Below are positions 61,985-64,000 of a stretch of DNA of 64,000 bases, one piece after another (the first letter of the stretch is position 1; every line of letters begins with the position of its first letter). A model generated the notes under the pieces. It saw nothing but the letters and a program-made list of their open reading frames with translations, made no database searches and was not told the origin of the DNA. The DNA comes from Forficula auricularia. Its lineage: Eukaryota > Arthropoda > Insecta > Dermaptera > Forficulidae. Location: NCBI GenBank assembly GCA_024734495.1, contig JALMQS010000085.1, forward strand, positions 16,979,802-17,043,801, written 5' to 3'. The position numbers and the translations under genes were made by a program.

Positions 61985-62750
61985 AAGTAAACTGCAACGG
62001 ATCGTTGCTAAACTTTATCCAGATTCATTTGAAATATTAATATGTTTATTCCTTTATTATTAATCAGATATCACTTGCAATTTGCAGTTAATGTTGACTT
62101 TAATTCAAAAATAATGATCGATTCTCATTTAATACTTGGGGAATAACAATTCTAAATTGGATTTTTGACGTTTCGGTTATTATTGGTAACCATTGCTGAA
62201 GACATGGAGGAATCGACTTAAAATCAAAAATAATGATCGATTCTTATCTACTACTAGAGGAATAACCTTATTGCATTCAATTTTTGATGTTTTGACTATT
62301 AATGGCAACCTCTACTGAAAACGTGGATGAATTCCTCTTCAGCAATAGTTACCAATAATAATCGAAGAGTCAAAAATCTAATGTAGAATTATTATTCCCC
62401 AAGTAATAGATGAGAATCAATCGCTATTTTTGATTTTAAGTCGATTCCTCCATGTCTTCAGCAATGGTTACCAATAAAAACCGAAACGTCAAAAATCCAA
62501 TATAGAATGGTTATTCCTCAAGTACTAGTTGAAAATCAATCGTTATTTTTGATTTTTAAGCCGGATTCCTCCATGTCTTCAGCAATGGTTACCAATAATA
62601 ATCGAAGCGTCAAAAATCTAATATAGAATTGTTATTCCTCAAGTATTAGATGAGAATCAATCGCTATTTTTGATTTTAACTCGATTCCCCCATGTTCTTC
62701 AGCAATGGTTACTACTTCAACTCCATGCTTCGCATTGGATAAAGTAAAAA
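61985..62750. repeat. Inverted cluster of the 44190 tandem family
   Basis: Two units in plus orientation (to about 62335) face three or four in minus orientation (62340-62720), each with ATGTCTTCAGCAATGGTTAC or its complement. The units keep CCGAAACGTC and a stem-II-like GGTTACC/GGTT hairpin but lack the CTGANGA strand. Confidence 0.7.
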
Positions 62751-62829
62751 TAATTGGGATCAATCGAATTTAGAAATAGGATTAATTTTTATTAAAATTG
62801 AAAATTAATTTTTTTTGATTATTTTTACT

Positions 62830-63200
62830 TTGTGACTGGTTATTGCGTACTTGGACTTGAAATAAAATTAGAAGTTAAATTTTCAAAATGTTGCTACGTT
62901 TCGCAGTATATATTTTTTTGCTTTATCTAATATTAATATTATTATCTGTATCAGTTAGGCTTTGTAACGATTGTGTTTTTTAAAAATAGAGTAAAAAAGG
63001 AAAGGACGTCAATGTTTTGGTGAGTCAATTGTTTTAATTGTGATCGATATATGGTGTAATGAGCTATATATAGGTATACTTAGTACGAGAAGGTTAAGTT
63101 TAAATATTGCCCGAGGAAGCAGAAAAATATACTGTGAAACGTAGCATCATTTTGCAAAATTTAACTTGTAATTTTATTTCAAGTCCAAGTACCAAATAAC
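62830..63200. mobile_element. Inverted-repeat element with a hammerhead-like right arm (element E10)
   Basis: GTACTTGGACTTGAAATAAA (left) and TTTATTTC-AAGTCCAAGTAC (right) bound arms that include TGCTACGTTTCGC and GTGAAACGTAGCA. Confidence 0.65.
63107..63147 (+). ncRNA. Hammerhead-like motif, one core base changed (E10)
   Basis: TTGC, CCGAGGA (core U changed to C), extra A, stem II GCAG/CTGT, GAAACGTA 63136-63143, then GCA pairing with TGC. Predicted weak or inactive. Confidence 0.42.
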
Positions 63201-63764
63201 CAGCCACAAAGAAAATTATTCATTATGGACGATAACAACATCAAATTATTTTTTACTTAATAAATTAATATATTTATCCTCCATTTATCATTAAATGTGA
63301 GACAAATAAAATTTTTTCATAGTATCATGAATTATACAGAATTAATTATGTATAAATCTTACAAATAAAATAAAAGAATAAATAATGATATTATTAATTA
63401 TAAATACATTTTTTTTCCACTGTTCGTGTGTGTGAATAATAAATTATAAATGATCACACATTTTTAAAAGGTAAAAACCAATCACATTGGTGCGACCCTA
63501 AACATAGAAAGACACCTGGAAATACTATTTATCATTTCGAAAGGGACCTCATTATGAACGCTTGGAGAAGTAGGAGGATTCGGTAACGATTATAATTAAA
63601 TGAATGTTCTCTATTAATAACAAACCATCATAATATGCTTGTTATATTATAAGCCCATTTGAAAATAATAGAGTAATTAAAATAGATATTAATTTAATAG
63701 GATTTCATAAGATAAATAATTTGTATTTATATTAATTAATAAAATTGTGTTGATTATTTGTTAG
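63201..63764 (+). other. ro: 3' end of the rough intron, AT-rich
   Basis: No repeat family recognised. The acceptor TGATTATTTGTTAG lies at its end. A pyrimidine tract is present but weak. Confidence 0.5.
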
Positions 63765-64000
63765 TGGCAAGACGAAGGCGAAAAGAAGGACGTCCAAGAA
63801 GACAAAGAACTACGTTTAGTGCGGAGCAAACTCTTCGATTGGAGCTTGAATACCAAAGAAGCGAATATATCTCAAGAGGGAGGCGTTTCGAATTAGCAGA
63901 AACACTAAGGCTAACGGAAACTCAAATTAAAATATGGTTTCAGAACCGGAGAGCGAAAGACAAAAGGATAGAAAAGGCACACATAGATCAACAATACAGG
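63765..64000 (+). CDS. ro: rough homeobox gene, homeodomain exon, cut by the window edge
   Basis: Opens with two bases of a split codon, then [18 protein letters not shown]. The homeodomain spans about 63794-63973 (60 residues). Helix 3 is complete with [17 protein letters not shown]; Trp48 is at 63935-63937, Gln50 and Asn51 follow. The pair [12 protein letters not shown] and the [16 protein letters not shown]-terminal extension are distinctive of Rough, rather than Hox, NK or Engrailed proteins. The protein is a nuclear DNA-binding transcription factor; in Drosophila it patterns the eye. The frame is open to the last base, so the rest of the gene is to the right. Confidence 0.95.

Larger units (their letters stand above)
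41951..63764 (+). other. ro: rough intron 1, 21.8 kb
   Basis: Inferred from phase agreement of the two exons and from the family, not from transcript data. It is mostly repeats, with three GC-rich repeat-free islands (50940-51310, 56270-56660, 60940-61145) that may be regulatory. A small extra exon inside cannot be excluded. Confidence 0.65.

Overview
This is an AT-rich, intron-rich arthropod nuclear sequence, most likely from an insect. The insect reading rests on a homeobox exon that matches the insect gene rough, spliceosomal introns with GT/AG borders throughout, and repeat types (mariner, hAT, RTE- and jockey-like LINEs, a Helitron, many fold-back elements) common in insect genomes. I cannot name the order.

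Three real genes are visible. (1) Minus strand, 804-9676: the first six coding exons of an EPG5 homologue (autophagosome-lysosome tethering factor); the rest lies beyond the left edge. (2) Minus strand, 15564-32726: a complete ten-exon gene for an SLC49A4/DIRC2-like lysosomal major-facilitator transporter. Its exon lengths and phases join into an uninterrupted 441-codon frame. (3) Plus strand, 41578 to beyond 64000: the homeobox gene rough, with exon 1 at 41578-41950 and the homeodomain exon at 63765-64000+, separated by a 21.8-kb intron. EPG5 and SLC49A4 are in tandem on the minus strand; SLC49A4 and rough are divergent. Nothing suggests that the three share a function.

Almost everything else is mobile-element sequence, much of it nested. 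EPG5 intron 2 (3796-8193) is essentially one long inverted-repeat element (3865-8157) that itself carries two small hAT elements with perfect 8-bp target duplications, a jockey-like LINE fragment and a fold-back element. EPG5 intron 4 is built the same way and contains a mariner remnant. Introns of SLC49A4 and rough hold recurring families, including a 131-136-bp satellite (25728-28000, 17 copies) grown from the end of a dispersed repeat, a 609-bp Helitron carrying a tRNA-like module, and several near-perfect palindromes.

The most interesting hidden signal is a set of hammerhead-ribozyme-like motifs (CUGANGA, stem II, GAAA, short palindromic stem III, U-H, stem I) found in about nine otherwise unrelated repeat families. 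They usually sit in both arms of an inverted repeat, one on each strand. Stem I and stem III covary between families, and stem III is nearly always self-complementary, as expected for ribozymes that work as dimers. Hammerheads of this kind are known from Penelope-like retroelements and retrozymes. No Penelope reverse transcriptase is visible here. Three GC-rich, repeat-free islands in the rough intron are candidate regulatory elements.
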